Assembly (NCBI GenBank): GCA_937880845.1
Contig: CALFLL010000067.1
Coordinates: 24,452-88,451, forward strand
Direction: 5' to 3'
From: an uncultured Drancourtella sp.
GTDB lineage: Bacteria; Bacillota; Clostridia; Lachnospirales; Lachnospiraceae
DNA length: 64,000 bases
Position 1 is the first letter of the stretch. Every line of letters begins with the position of its first letter. This document shows positions 1-7,471 of this stretch, in pieces. The notes beneath the pieces were generated by a model that worked only from the letters and a program-made list of their open reading frames with translations, was not told the origin of the DNA and searched no databases. The position numbers and the translations under genes are program-made.

Positions 1-379
1 GAAGTGTTACTCCTGGTACATCCGGGACAAAAGGAGACGCTCCTACCGCAAGAATACACGTATCATATGAATATTTTTCCTCTTCCCCCGTATCTAGGTT
101 GATAGCCTTCACTATTTTTTCTGCTGCATCCAGTGATACTGCTTCTCTTCTTGTAAATACCGAAACTCCTGTCAGTTTTTCAAATGTTGCCGGTGTATTT
201 ACAATCAATTCTTCCCTGTTTTCAATCAGACCACCTACATAATATGGAAGTCCACACCCTGCATAAGAAATATCTTTACTTTTTGTGATGATGGTTATCT
301 CTGCTCTTTGATTTTCTCTTTTCAATTTTGCGGCTGCCTTTGTTCCCGCAGCAACTCCGCCAATAACAAGTATCTTCAT
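1..379 (-). CDS. FAD/NAD(P)-dependent disulfide oxidoreductase (CoA-disulfide reductase/NADH oxidase family), partial
   Basis: This gene runs off the left edge, so only the first 126 codons are present. The N-terminus MKILVIGGVAAGTKAAAKLK is an FAD-binding Rossmann motif. At about residues 41-48 the motif SYAGCGLPYY carries the single redox cysteine typical of CoA-disulfide reductases and NADH oxidases. A later TCILAVGASP segment is the second dinucleotide-binding signature of the pyridine nucleotide-disulfide oxidoreductase fold. The start ATG at 379 has a strong upstream GGAGGAAG. The family reduces CoA-disulfide, persulfides or oxygen with NAD(P)H in the cytoplasm. Whether a C-terminal rhodanese domain follows cannot be seen. 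Family assignment is firm; exact substrate is not. Confidence 0.85.
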   Translation of the reverse strand, partial: MKILVIGGVAAGTKAAAKLKRENQRAEITIITKSKDISYAGCGLPYYVGGLIENREELIVNTPATFEKLTGVSVFTRREAVSLDAAEKIVKAINLDTGEEEKYSYDTCILAVGASPFVPDVPGVTL

Positions 380-480
380 TCTTCTTCCTCCTGTCCATAT
401 CTTTATTTATCTATATTATATACCAATTTTTATCTATAACATATTATGTTTTTTGATTATATCATAATTTTTTCTTCTGA

Positions 481-517
481 TAAAAAAATAAGGATGATCA
501 AAAAAATCATCCTTATT
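481..517 (-). terminator. Intrinsic terminator after ABC permease gene
   Basis: A perfect 12-bp stem (487-498 with 506-517) is followed on the minus strand by a run of T. It sits just after the stop of the permease gene and ends the GntR/ABC operon. Confidence 0.8.
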
Positions 518-528
518 GCTTCCCTATA

Positions 529-1296
529 CTAAATGCTCAGTTTTCTTTCTGCAATCCATCCGCTGATTCCAAATAAAACCACACAAACCAAAAGATAAAA
601 CAGATAATCCAGCCATGGTGTCTGGGTCCAGAAACTGGTGACTGTAAAATCACGGAACTGAAATACCAAGCCATATAGTTTGCTTATGATAAAGTTTATG
701 ACAAAAAATAAAATAACCGAAATCGCTCCTGCAAATCTGGACTTTAAAAATACCGTTCTGGAAAGTATGACAGAAAGAAATCCGGTCATAATAACCGATA
801 CCCATATAAGGAACAAGATCAATACTCCGCAGAAAATCTCCAACCAGTTTACATTTACCTGCATCAGTTCAGAAAATAATGTTGTCACATTTTTCAAAAG
901 CTTTCCAAGTAGTCCGCTTTGTGCCATGGTAAAGGTAACGGTAACTGCAAATGTTGCAAAAAACAAAACAAATACAAATAACATTTGTAAAACAGCCGAT
1001 ACGCATTTTGCTCCAAGAATCTCCCATGTGGATTTTGGAACCATCCAAAGCATATAACTTTGTTTTGTCCGCAAATCCCTGTTTAAAACAACGATACTTT
1101 CAATTCCTACATACAAAACTCCAAATATACTTGTAAAGAACAGAATCAAGATACTAAGTCCCATGATTTTATCGCTGTTTAAAATAGTTCCTATTACAAA
1201 GCTGGCAATAAATGCAATCAAGCATGTTAAAATGATCATCCTGGCCGTTCTTTGCTTTCTCCATTCATATTTAATCAGATTTCTCATATTTATCAT
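529..1296 (-). CDS. ABC-2 type transporter permease
   Basis: A 255-residue, very hydrophobic protein with about six membrane segments (for example around residues 20-50, 95-125, 150-180, 190-215 and 225-248). It starts with a short cytoplasmic stretch rich in basic residues. It is the last gene of a three-gene operon: GntR regulator, ATPase, permease. The permease begins 7 bases after the ATPase stop, so the two are almost certainly one exporter in the plasma membrane. The layout resembles the Bacillus YtrA-YtrBC type, where such exporters are linked to cell-envelope stress, but substrate cannot be read from sequence. M1 or M4 could be the start; GGAGG lies close to M1. Confidence 0.85.
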   Translation of the reverse strand: MINMRNLIKYEWRKQRTARMIILTCLIAFIASFVIGTILNSDKIMGLSILILFFTSIFGVLYVGIESIVVLNRDLRTKQSYMLWMVPKSTWEILGAKCVSAVLQMLFVFVLFFATFAVTVTFTMAQSGLLGKLLKNVTTLFSELMQVNVNWLEIFCGVLILFLIWVSVIMTGFLSVILSRTVFLKSRFAGAISVILFFVINFIISKLYGLVFQFRDFTVTSFWTQTPWLDYLFYLLVCVVLFGISGWIAERKLSI

Positions 1297-1303
1297 TTCC
1301 TCC

Positions 1304-1990
1304 CTACATTAGCTCCCTATATAAATCTGCAATGGATCGTCCTGCACGGATACGCTCATCCTCAGAATCACATTCCAATACAATTTTTCCGGATTTCATA
1401 AAAATGGCATGTTCTATAAAGCTCTCAATCTCTTCAATCAAATGAGTAGAAATCACAATGGCATTTTGATCATTTACCGTCATAAGGATTGTATCAATAA
1501 CTTCTTCTCTCGCTTTTAGATCAATCCCGTTTAATGGTTCATCTAAAAGGTACAATGATGCCTTTCGGGACAAGGTGGCAATCACTTTCAGTTTTGCCAT
1601 CATACCGGTAGAAAGTTCCCTCACTTTCATCTGTTCTTCAAGCCCTACTTTTTGTGTTAGTTCAGCGTACTTTTTCAAATCAAATCCGTCAAAAAAATCT
1701 GCATAATAATCTCCCACCGTTTTTACAGTCATAAAGTCATAGAAAAACGCTTCCGTGGACATATAAGCAATTTCATTCTTCTTTCTATAATTCCATGGAG
1801 CTCCATCAAAGATAATTTCTCCTGAAGAGGGTTTTACAAATCCCGTCATCATTTTCATCCATGTAGTCTTTCCACAACCATTTGGTCCAAGCAGTCCATA
1901 AATATTTCCTCCACGTATTTTCAAAGATACATCTGATACTACCGTCTTCCCCATATAGGCTTTACTTAAATTTCTGCATTCTGCAATCAT
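1304..1990 (-). CDS. ABC transporter ATP-binding protein
   Basis: A 228-residue nucleotide-binding subunit. The Walker A motif GPNGCGKTT lies near residues 35-43. A degenerate signature LSTGMMAKLK lies near residue 125 and Walker B LYLLDEPLNGID near 146-157. An H-loop STHLIEEIE is seen near 180. The signature motif has STGM in place of SGGQ, as in other ABC-2 exporters of the CcmA/YtrB type. It hydrolyses ATP to power the permease encoded downstream. Its start overlaps the stop of the GntR gene by one base, which points to translational coupling and co-regulation. Confidence 0.92.
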   Translation of the reverse strand: MIAECRNLSKAYMGKTVVSDVSLKIRGGNIYGLLGPNGCGKTTWMKMMTGFVKPSSGEIIFDGAPWNYRKKNEIAYMSTEAFFYDFMTVKTVGDYYADFFDGFDLKKYAELTQKVGLEEQMKVRELSTGMMAKLKVIATLSRKASLYLLDEPLNGIDLKAREEVIDTILMTVNDQNAIVISTHLIEEIESFIEHAIFMKSGKIVLECDSEDERIRAGRSIADLYRELM

Positions 1991-2352
1991 TACTCTTCCT
2001 CCCTTTCATATTCCCAGATTTCAGAGATAATCTCTTCTTTGTTAAATCCAAGATCTTTCATTTCATCCATAAACCCTTGCAGTAATTCTTCTGCCATTTC
2101 TTTTCTGATACTCTTTTGCATATTATCATCCTCCGCAATAAAAGTTCCAAGTCCACGTTTGGTATAGCAGTATCCATCTGCTTCCATCTCTTTATATATT
2201 CTTGCAGCCGTATTCGGATTTACCTTATACATAACAGCTAATTCTCTGTTAGATGGAAGCTTCTCTCCCGGAAGGAGCTGACGCCGTACGATTTTTTTCT
2301 TAATATCACGTATTACTTGCATGTAAATCGGTATTCCTGCATTATATTCCAT
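1990..2352 (-). CDS. GntR family transcriptional regulator, YtrA subfamily
   Basis: A 120-residue repressor-type protein. The N-terminal winged helix (about residues 5-75) carries the GntR features PIYMQVIRDIKKKI, LPGEKLPSNRELA and VNPNTAARIYKEME. The C-terminal region is short, with no FCD or UTRA domain, as in the YtrA subfamily. An in-frame start further up (2394) would lie inside the promoter, so I place the start at ATG 2352, which has AAGGAG 8 bases upstream. It leads the operon with an ABC ATPase and permease and probably represses that operon through the dyad at 2370-2397. The inducer is unknown; in relatives these operons respond to cell-wall antibiotics. Confidence 0.9.
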   Translation of the reverse strand: MEYNAGIPIYMQVIRDIKKKIVRRQLLPGEKLPSNRELAVMYKVNPNTAARIYKEMEADGYCYTKRGLGTFIAEDDNMQKSIRKEMAEELLQGFMDEMKDLGFNKEEIISEIWEYEREEE

Positions 2353-2369
2353 TTCATTTCTCCTTTCCA

Positions 2370-2397
2370 CTAGTAAACTAGTTATATAGTACACTAG
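2370..2397 (-). promoter_or_regulatory. Candidate GntR (YtrA-type) operator overlapping the -10
   Basis: An inverted repeat CTAGTGTAC-N10-GTTTACTAG (minus strand, 7 of 9 arm positions paired) covers the -10 box of the operon promoter. Its AGTGTAC arm resembles YtrA-type operators. This is the expected place for autorepression by the GntR protein. Confidence 0.7.
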
Positions 2398-2414
2398 GTT
2401 TTTAGTTTTGTCAA
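2386..2414 (-). promoter_or_regulatory. Sigma-A promoter of the GntR/ABC operon
   Basis: On the minus strand TTGACA (2409-2414) is followed by a 17-base spacer and TACTAT (2386-2391). The leader to the ATG at 2352 is about 25 bases. Confidence 0.8.
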
Positions 2415-2422
2415 TAGGTTAT

Positions 2423-2455
2423 AAAAAAAAGACGTGATAAAATATCACGCCTTTT
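2423..2455 (-). terminator. Intrinsic terminator after MATE gene
   Basis: The stem GGCGTGATA/TATCACGTC (one G-T pair) with a 3-base loop is followed by eight T on the minus strand, directly after the MATE stop codon. Confidence 0.85.
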
Positions 2456-2461
2456 CGTGCA

Positions 2462-3808
2462 TTATTTATTTTCAAAAGAATATAACCAGTTTGCCTTTTT
2501 ATAATAAATTAAAAATATAGCAGAACTTAATGTCCATGTAATCGGATATACCCAATAAACAACTGCTATTGATGGGAAGAAAAATCCTGCCACGGTCAGC
2601 ACAGCCACTCGGATCACGCACCAGCACACCATCATGACAATCATCGGTACAACCGACTTTCCTGCTCCTCGCAAAATTGCCGAAATAGAATGTGAATACG
2701 CCAACAAAAAATAAAACAAAGCTGCCGTTCTTGCCTTTTCCACCCCAAATCTGATTACTTCTGCCGTATTATCAAAGGCCGCTATAAAAACAGGTGCAAA
2801 AATAAAAATCACAATTCCGATAACTTCCGCAATCGTCATGGCACAGACCATTCCAAACCTCGCACCCTTTTTTGTTCTTTCATAATTCTTAGCTCCGAGA
2901 TTCTGTCCTACAAATGTAGTCAAAGCCATTGTAAAACTTGTAATCGGCAAAAAACCAAATCCCTCTATTTTCGCATAAGCTCCACATCCTGCCATTGCCA
3001 TCTCACCAAAAGAATTGATATTGGACTGTACAACAACATTGGCAATGGCAATAATCGAATTTTGGAATCCGGATGGCAGTCCGAATCTGATGATCTGCTT
3101 GAGCATATCCCATTCAAATCGTATATGTTTCAAACAAAGATGATATTCCTCTTGTGATCTGATCAACTGTATCATACATAAAACAGCACTGATAAACTGT
3201 GATACAGCCGTTGCAAATGCTGCGGCACCAACTCCCATATGAAATCCTGCGATCAATGTCAGGTCCAATACAATATTTACCACTGATGAAACCATCAAAT
3301 AATACAGTGGATGCCGACTGTCTCCTACTGCCTGTAAAATTCCCACAAAAATATTGTACATAACAAACCCAATGGAGCCCATAAAGTAAATTCTGAAATA
3401 TGCCGTAGACTGCGGAAGTACATTATCCGGGGTCTGCATCCATACAAGAATCTGTGGTGCAAAAAAAGTACCAACAATCGTTAGTATCACACTGGCCGCC
3501 AGCCCAAACGCAACGGTCGTATGTACTGCTCTTTCTACATTTTTTTTATCTCTTGCTCCAAAATATCTGGCAATCACAACTCCTGCCCCAATAGAAATTC
3601 CGTTAAAAAAACCGATCATAAGAAAAATCAGGTTTCCCGAAGAACTCACCGCTGCCAGTGCATTACTTCCAAGAAAGTTTCCAACAATCAAAGAATCCAC
3701 CGTATTGTACATCTGTTGGAATAAATTTCCCAAAAAAATCGGTATGGCAAAAAACGTGATTTTCTTCCATATCGTTCCTTCCGTCATCAATGTTTTTGAT
3801 GCCTCCAT
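2462..3808 (-). CDS. MATE family efflux transporter
   Basis: A 448-residue integral membrane protein with the twelve-helix pattern of MATE exporters. Two homologous halves are visible: the first starts with FAIPIFLGNLFQQMYNTVDS near residue 17 and the second with LPSGFQNSIIAIANVVV near residue 245. QNLGAKNYERTKKGARFG in the second half and VIARYFGARDKKNVERAV in the first are family motifs. It likely exports cationic compounds or drugs using a Na+ or H+ gradient. It is transcribed alone, with its own terminator downstream. An extended -10 (TGGTATAAT) lies upstream of its start. Substrate cannot be inferred. Confidence 0.93.
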   Translation of the reverse strand: MEASKTLMTEGTIWKKITFFAIPIFLGNLFQQMYNTVDSLIVGNFLGSNALAAVSSSGNLIFLMIGFFNGISIGAGVVIARYFGARDKKNVERAVHTTVAFGLAASVILTIVGTFFAPQILVWMQTPDNVLPQSTAYFRIYFMGSIGFVMYNIFVGILQAVGDSRHPLYYLMVSSVVNIVLDLTLIAGFHMGVGAAAFATAVSQFISAVLCMIQLIRSQEEYHLCLKHIRFEWDMLKQIIRFGLPSGFQNSIIAIANVVVQSNINSFGEMAMAGCGAYAKIEGFGFLPITSFTMALTTFVGQNLGAKNYERTKKGARFGMVCAMTIAEVIGIVIFIFAPVFIAAFDNTAEVIRFGVEKARTAALFYFLLAYSHSISAILRGAGKSVVPMIVMMVCWCVIRVAVLTVAGFFFPSIAVVYWVYPITWTLSSAIFLIYYKKANWLYSFENK

Positions 3809-3937
3809 ATTTTCCTGTCCCCCTGTCCTTTTCTTTCCGGTTAGCTTGTACAGATTTTTTATCCTCCCTTACACTTCCGGAATTTTAGTATATTATACCA
3901 TATTTTTATAAAACTACGCGACAGAATTCTGAAATTT

Positions 3938-3968
3938 ATTTAAGCCGCTGCCAAAACCTGACAGCGGC
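3938..3968 (-). terminator. Probable terminator after VWA gene
   Basis: A 7-bp GC-rich stem GCCGCTG/CAGCGGC (3944-3950 with 3962-3968) lies just after the VWA stop codon on the minus strand. The following T tract is broken (TTAAATAAATTT), so it may be leaky. Confidence 0.6.
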
Positions 3969-3979
3969 CCATGAATTTT

Positions 3980-5368
3980 CTAAGAAGTCACGCAAATTTC
4001 AGTGTCACAGCATTTATAATCTGTGTCAATATTATGAGCAATGAAACGTGCTTTTAGGTTTCTTCGTCCACAAATGCCTTTCGCATTTTCTTCCGATACA
4101 TTTAGTTCTTCGGGCAGTACAAATTGGATGCATTTTACAAGAATATCCCGGCAGTTCGGATAATGATGTGCCGGAATGGTGATTGTCTTAATACCGCGAG
4201 AGTGTTCGCACCCCTTCGAATCCACTTCTGTCAAAATAACTCCAAGGGCAACTCTCTTGTTCGGACAGACATTTTTTACCGTGACATCCAACTGTACGAT
4301 TCTTCCCAACGATTTCATGTAGACATCACCCAGATCCATAACAATGGACTCCTTACAGCCATCAATCTGAAAATCAACAGGAATCGGACAAGGTTCCGGA
4401 TTCACGACAATCCCACAGCTTACCTCTACAGAAGGTTCTGGAAATATCACCAGATTTCCCTCCTTATCAGAATATAAAATCGATTCATTTACTTGTTTTT
4501 CGCCGGTATTGATTCCCACATGTTTAATGAAAAATTCCAGAGAAGCACCTTCATTTCCCGAAATACCAAGTGCTGGAATCTTCCACTGCAATGTGACGGA
4601 ATCGATCATCACGGCTGTACCCCTATTAGGAGGTGTTATTCCAATGATATGAAAATCTGGATTTACTGTTTCATCAATCACAATATCCGTTGCTCCCGGT
4701 TTTGAAATATTAGTTGCAAGATCCTCAAATAAATCTTCCAGCTCTTGATCATCGGGTGTTACAGCTACATGCGAAGCATCCGGATCGGTAGCCCAATCAT
4801 TCAGAACCGTCACATCAATCCCGTCTGCTCCAATCAGACCGATACAATAAATAATAATTCCGGATGCCCTTGCTGCTTCAGCTACCGGTTCCGGCGGTGC
4901 ACCTGTCGTTGTTTCTCCGTCCGTGAACATTACAATCACCCGTTCATTTTCCGAAGTAGGATCAAATAATTCAACAGCCTTCGTAAAAGCATCGGCATGA
5001 TTTGTCAGTCCTCCTGCTCTTAAACCATTCACTGCATCTTTCAGTGTATTTACTGACGTAATCAGCTGTGTATTATCAACGGCAGTATCCGCAAAACTTA
5101 CAATGCCAATCCGACTTCCTAACCCAATCTCTCCATTCTGTGAACTGTCTGTTGCCTCATCAATAATATCAATAAATGTTTTCGCTCCTGCTATCATATT
5201 GGCAATGGGTCTTCCCATCATACTGCCCGAACAATCAAGCACCATGACAATATCTATCGGATTGGCAGAAATGTCCGGAGCTGCCGAAAGTCCAAGTGTG
5301 ACTTTCAATGTCCCCTCGCAGTCAATCTGAGTAACATCAATCTGTTTATTTGAGTTTGTAATGCCCAT
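3980..5368 (-). CDS. VWA domain protein with Cys-rich C-terminal domain, no signal peptide
   Basis: A 462-residue protein. A von Willebrand factor A domain occupies about residues 38-225. It keeps a full metal-ion-dependent adhesion site: DCSGS near 45-49, the conserved Thr in GGLTNHADA, and TDGE in VIVMFTDGETT. The middle (about 230-325) looks like a beta-sandwich. The C-terminal 140 residues hold many cysteines (PEPCP, DGCKES, NVCPNK, PNCRD, KCCDTEIC). There is no signal peptide, membrane segment or sorting motif, so it is cytoplasmic or exported by mother-cell lysis. Related proteins occur in other spore-forming Clostridia, with no function known to me. A spore-surface role is inference only. 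It has a good AGGAGA upstream and is monocistronic. Confidence 0.8.
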   Translation of the reverse strand: MGITNSNKQIDVTQIDCEGTLKVTLGLSAAPDISANPIDIVMVLDCSGSMMGRPIANMIAGAKTFIDIIDEATDSSQNGEIGLGSRIGIVSFADTAVDNTQLITSVNTLKDAVNGLRAGGLTNHADAFTKAVELFDPTSENERVIVMFTDGETTTGAPPEPVAEAARASGIIIYCIGLIGADGIDVTVLNDWATDPDASHVAVTPDDQELEDLFEDLATNISKPGATDIVIDETVNPDFHIIGITPPNRGTAVMIDSVTLQWKIPALGISGNEGASLEFFIKHVGINTGEKQVNESILYSDKEGNLVIFPEPSVEVSCGIVVNPEPCPIPVDFQIDGCKESIVMDLGDVYMKSLGRIVQLDVTVKNVCPNKRVALGVILTEVDSKGCEHSRGIKTITIPAHHYPNCRDILVKCIQFVLPEELNVSEENAKGICGRRNLKARFIAHNIDTDYKCCDTEICVTS

Positions 5369-5493
5369 ATGACATATCTCCTATTTTTGATTTCCATTCT
5401 CCCTAATATGATATCCATTCTGTAGCAGATTGGTACTCTACACTATTGAGAAATGATGTCTGTAAGCATTTATTTAGCAAATTTTATCATCAT

Positions 5494-5535
5494 AAAAAAC
5501 CCCTGAATTCCTGTTTTCTGGAATTCAGGGGCTTT
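5494..5535 (-). terminator. Intrinsic terminator after tsf
   Basis: A perfect 12-bp stem CCCCTGAATTCC/GGAATTCAGGGG (5500-5511 with 5520-5531) is followed by six T on the minus strand, just after the tsf stop. Confidence 0.9.
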
Positions 5536-5557
5536 AATTACTTTTTCTGTTATAAAA

Positions 5558-6478
5558 TTACATTCCTGCCTGAGCTGCAACTTCTGCTGCGAAATCGTCA
5601 ACTTTCTTTTCGATTCCTTCGCCTGTTTCAAAACGAACAAATTTTTTCACTTTTACATTTGCACCGTTTTCTTTAGCAACTTTTTCTACATATTTAGCAA
5701 CTGTAAGATCGCTATCCTGAACGTAAACCTGATCTAACAGGCAGATTTCTTTTAATTCTTTGTTCAGACGTCCGATGATCATCTTTTCGATAATGTTTTC
5801 CGGTTTTTCCGGGTTTTCTTTCATAGCCTGAGCAAGTAAGATTTCTTTTTCATGATTTAAGTAATCTTCAGAAACTTCATCACGGGAAACATACTTCGGA
5901 GACATAGCTGCAACCTGCATAGCTACGTTCTTCAAGCATGTTCTGATTTCGTCATTTACAACGTCAGCTTCAGCTTCGATCAATACACCGATTCTTCCGC
6001 CGCCGTGGATATATGCAACTGCACATCCATCAGTTGTAATCTTTTCAAATCTTCTGATTGTTAATTTTTCTCCGATTACGGCTACTTTTTCTGTTAATGC
6101 ATCCTGAACTGTCTTAGAATTGTCTGCATTCCACGGCTCAGCCATAAATGCATCCATATTTGTTGCTTCTGTAGCAAGTGCCTGAGCAAGAACAGCATCA
6201 ACAAATCCCTGGAATTCTGCATTTTTAGCAACGAAATCTGTTTCAGAGTTAACTTCTACGATTGCTGCCACTTTATCATCTTTTACAGCTGCTTTTACAA
6301 GACCTTCTGCTGCGATTCTTCCAGCTTTCTTTTCCGCTTTTGCCTGTCCGTTCTTTCTTAAATATTCAACGGCTGCATCCATATCACCGTTTGTTTCACT
6401 AAGAGCTTTTTTACAGTCCATCATTCCTGCGCCTGTCATTTCTCTTAATTCTTTTACCATGCTTGCTGTAACTGCCAT
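5558..6478 (-). CDS. tsf: Translation elongation factor Ts
   Basis: A 306-residue protein. EF-Ts is the nucleotide exchange factor that removes GDP from EF-Tu. The N-terminal UBA-like domain carries MVKELREMTGAGMMDCKKAL, and the core motif SETDFVAKNAEF lies near residues 79-90. The C-terminal region contains LLDQVYVQDSDLTVAKYV, a family motif. The length is normal for the family. It follows rpsB by about 30 bases with a strong AGGAGG, forming the conserved rpsB-tsf operon, and is closed by a perfect terminator. Confidence 0.98.
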   Translation of the reverse strand: MAVTASMVKELREMTGAGMMDCKKALSETNGDMDAAVEYLRKNGQAKAEKKAGRIAAEGLVKAAVKDDKVAAIVEVNSETDFVAKNAEFQGFVDAVLAQALATEATNMDAFMAEPWNADNSKTVQDALTEKVAVIGEKLTIRRFEKITTDGCAVAYIHGGGRIGVLIEAEADVVNDEIRTCLKNVAMQVAAMSPKYVSRDEVSEDYLNHEKEILLAQAMKENPEKPENIIEKMIIGRLNKELKEICLLDQVYVQDSDLTVAKYVEKVAKENGANVKVKKFVRFETGEGIEKKVDDFAAEVAAQAGM

Positions 6479-6510
6479 TTTGTTTTCCTCCTGAACTATA
6501 CCGAAATGTA

Positions 6511-7263
6511 TTATTCTTCTACTGTTTCCTCTGTTTCTTCAACAGCTGCTTCTTCGCCTTCAAATACATCTTCACCAGTTGTTCCCTGGTTAGCTTCTAC
6601 AACAGCGTCTGCCATTTTAGCAACGATTAATTTAACTGCTCTGATAGCATCATCGTTTCCTGGAATTACATAATCAAGTTCTTCCGGATCACAGTTTGTA
6701 TCAGCGATACCGATCAACGGAATTCCAAGTGTATGTGCTTCCTGGATACAGATTCTTTCTTTCTTAGGATCTACTACGAAAATAGCATCCGGCAGTCTCT
6801 TCATGTTTTTGATTCCGCCAAGATTCTTTTCAAGTTTTTCCCATTCTTTTTTAATTGCAATTACTTCTTTTTTCGGAAGAACTTCAAATGTTCCGTCTTC
6901 AGCCATTGCTTCGATTTCTTTTAAACGGTTGATTCTGCTCTGGATTGTTTTGAAGTTTGTAAGCATACCGCCTAACCATCTTTCATTTACATAGAACATT
7001 CCGCAGCGTTCTGCTTCTGTTTTGATAGCATCCTGAGCCTGTTTCTTTGTTCCTACAAAAAGGATTGTACCTCCGTCTGCTGCAATATCAGAAATTGCCT
7101 GGTAAGCTTCATCTACTTTTCCAACGGATTTCTGTAAATCGATGATATAGATTCCGTTTCTTTCTGTGTAGATGTACTCAGCCATTTTAGGATTCCATCT
7201 TCTTGTCTGATGTCCGAAATGAACACCTGCTTCTAAAAGTTGTTTCATTGAAATAACGCTCAT
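6511..7263 (-). CDS. rpsB: 30S ribosomal protein S2
   Basis: A 250-residue protein. Motifs are MKQLLEAGVHFGHQTRRWNP near the start, YIIDLQKSV, FVGTKKQAQ, RWLGGMLTNF, and PLIGIADTNCDPEELDYVIPGNDDA near 180-205. It ends in an acidic tail rich in Glu, common in Clostridia. The reading frame stays open upstream to 7416, but that extension overlaps the promoter and leader; ATG 7263 has GGAGG 8 bases upstream and matches the family start MSVISMKQ. S2 joins the small subunit late and interacts with S1. It is first in the rpsB-tsf operon and is preceded by a structured leader. Confidence 0.98.
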   Translation of the reverse strand: MSVISMKQLLEAGVHFGHQTRRWNPKMAEYIYTERNGIYIIDLQKSVGKVDEAYQAISDIAADGGTILFVGTKKQAQDAIKTEAERCGMFYVNERWLGGMLTNFKTIQSRINRLKEIEAMAEDGTFEVLPKKEVIAIKKEWEKLEKNLGGIKNMKRLPDAIFVVDPKKERICIQEAHTLGIPLIGIADTNCDPEELDYVIPGNDDAIRAVKLIVAKMADAVVEANQGTTGEDVFEGEEAAVEETEETVEE

Positions 7264-7289
7264 GTTTTTTCCTCCATAGATTTGGTTTT

Positions 7290-7355
7290 TTACTTCCGCA
7301 TGTTTCTGCCCTTCGGAGCCAGAATCTCTGGCACCACCGAAAGTAACCACATGCG
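7290..7355 (-). ncRNA. Structured rpsB leader, candidate S2 autoregulatory element
   Basis: The minus-strand leader can fold into an outer helix CGCATGT/ACATGCG (7349-7355 with 7297-7303), an inner helix CTTTCGG/CCGAAGG and an apical hairpin GCCAGA-GAT-TCTGGC. A competing 9-bp helix pairs TTACTTTCG (7338-7346) with CGGAAGTAA (7290-7298). It crosses the outer helix, so a pseudoknot or switch is possible. The element ends about 27 bases before the rpsB start codon. Feedback by S2 on its own leader is known in gammaproteobacteria; in this lineage it is my inference. Confidence 0.55.
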
Positions 7356-7375
7356 TGTTTTTTTGCAACGTTTGT

Positions 7376-7404
7376 AGTATAACATAGAAAAAGTAACCGT
7401 GCAA
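7376..7404 (-). promoter_or_regulatory. Sigma-A promoter of rpsB-tsf
   Basis: On the minus strand TTGCAC (7399-7404), a 17-base spacer and TATACT (7376-7381). The predicted start near 7369 gives a leader of about 106 bases. Confidence 0.85.
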
Positions 7405-7427
7405 GCCGTTTTCCAAATAAAAACACG

Positions 7428-7461
7428 AAAAAACAGGTCCTTAATAATCTAAGAACCTGTC
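7428..7461 (-). terminator. Intrinsic terminator after the NlpC/P60 gene
   Basis: An 11-bp stem ACAGGTTCTTA/TAAGGACCTGT with a 6-base loop is followed by six T on the minus strand, just after the stop at 7472. Confidence 0.85.
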
Positions 7462-7471
7462 ACTGTTTCAT

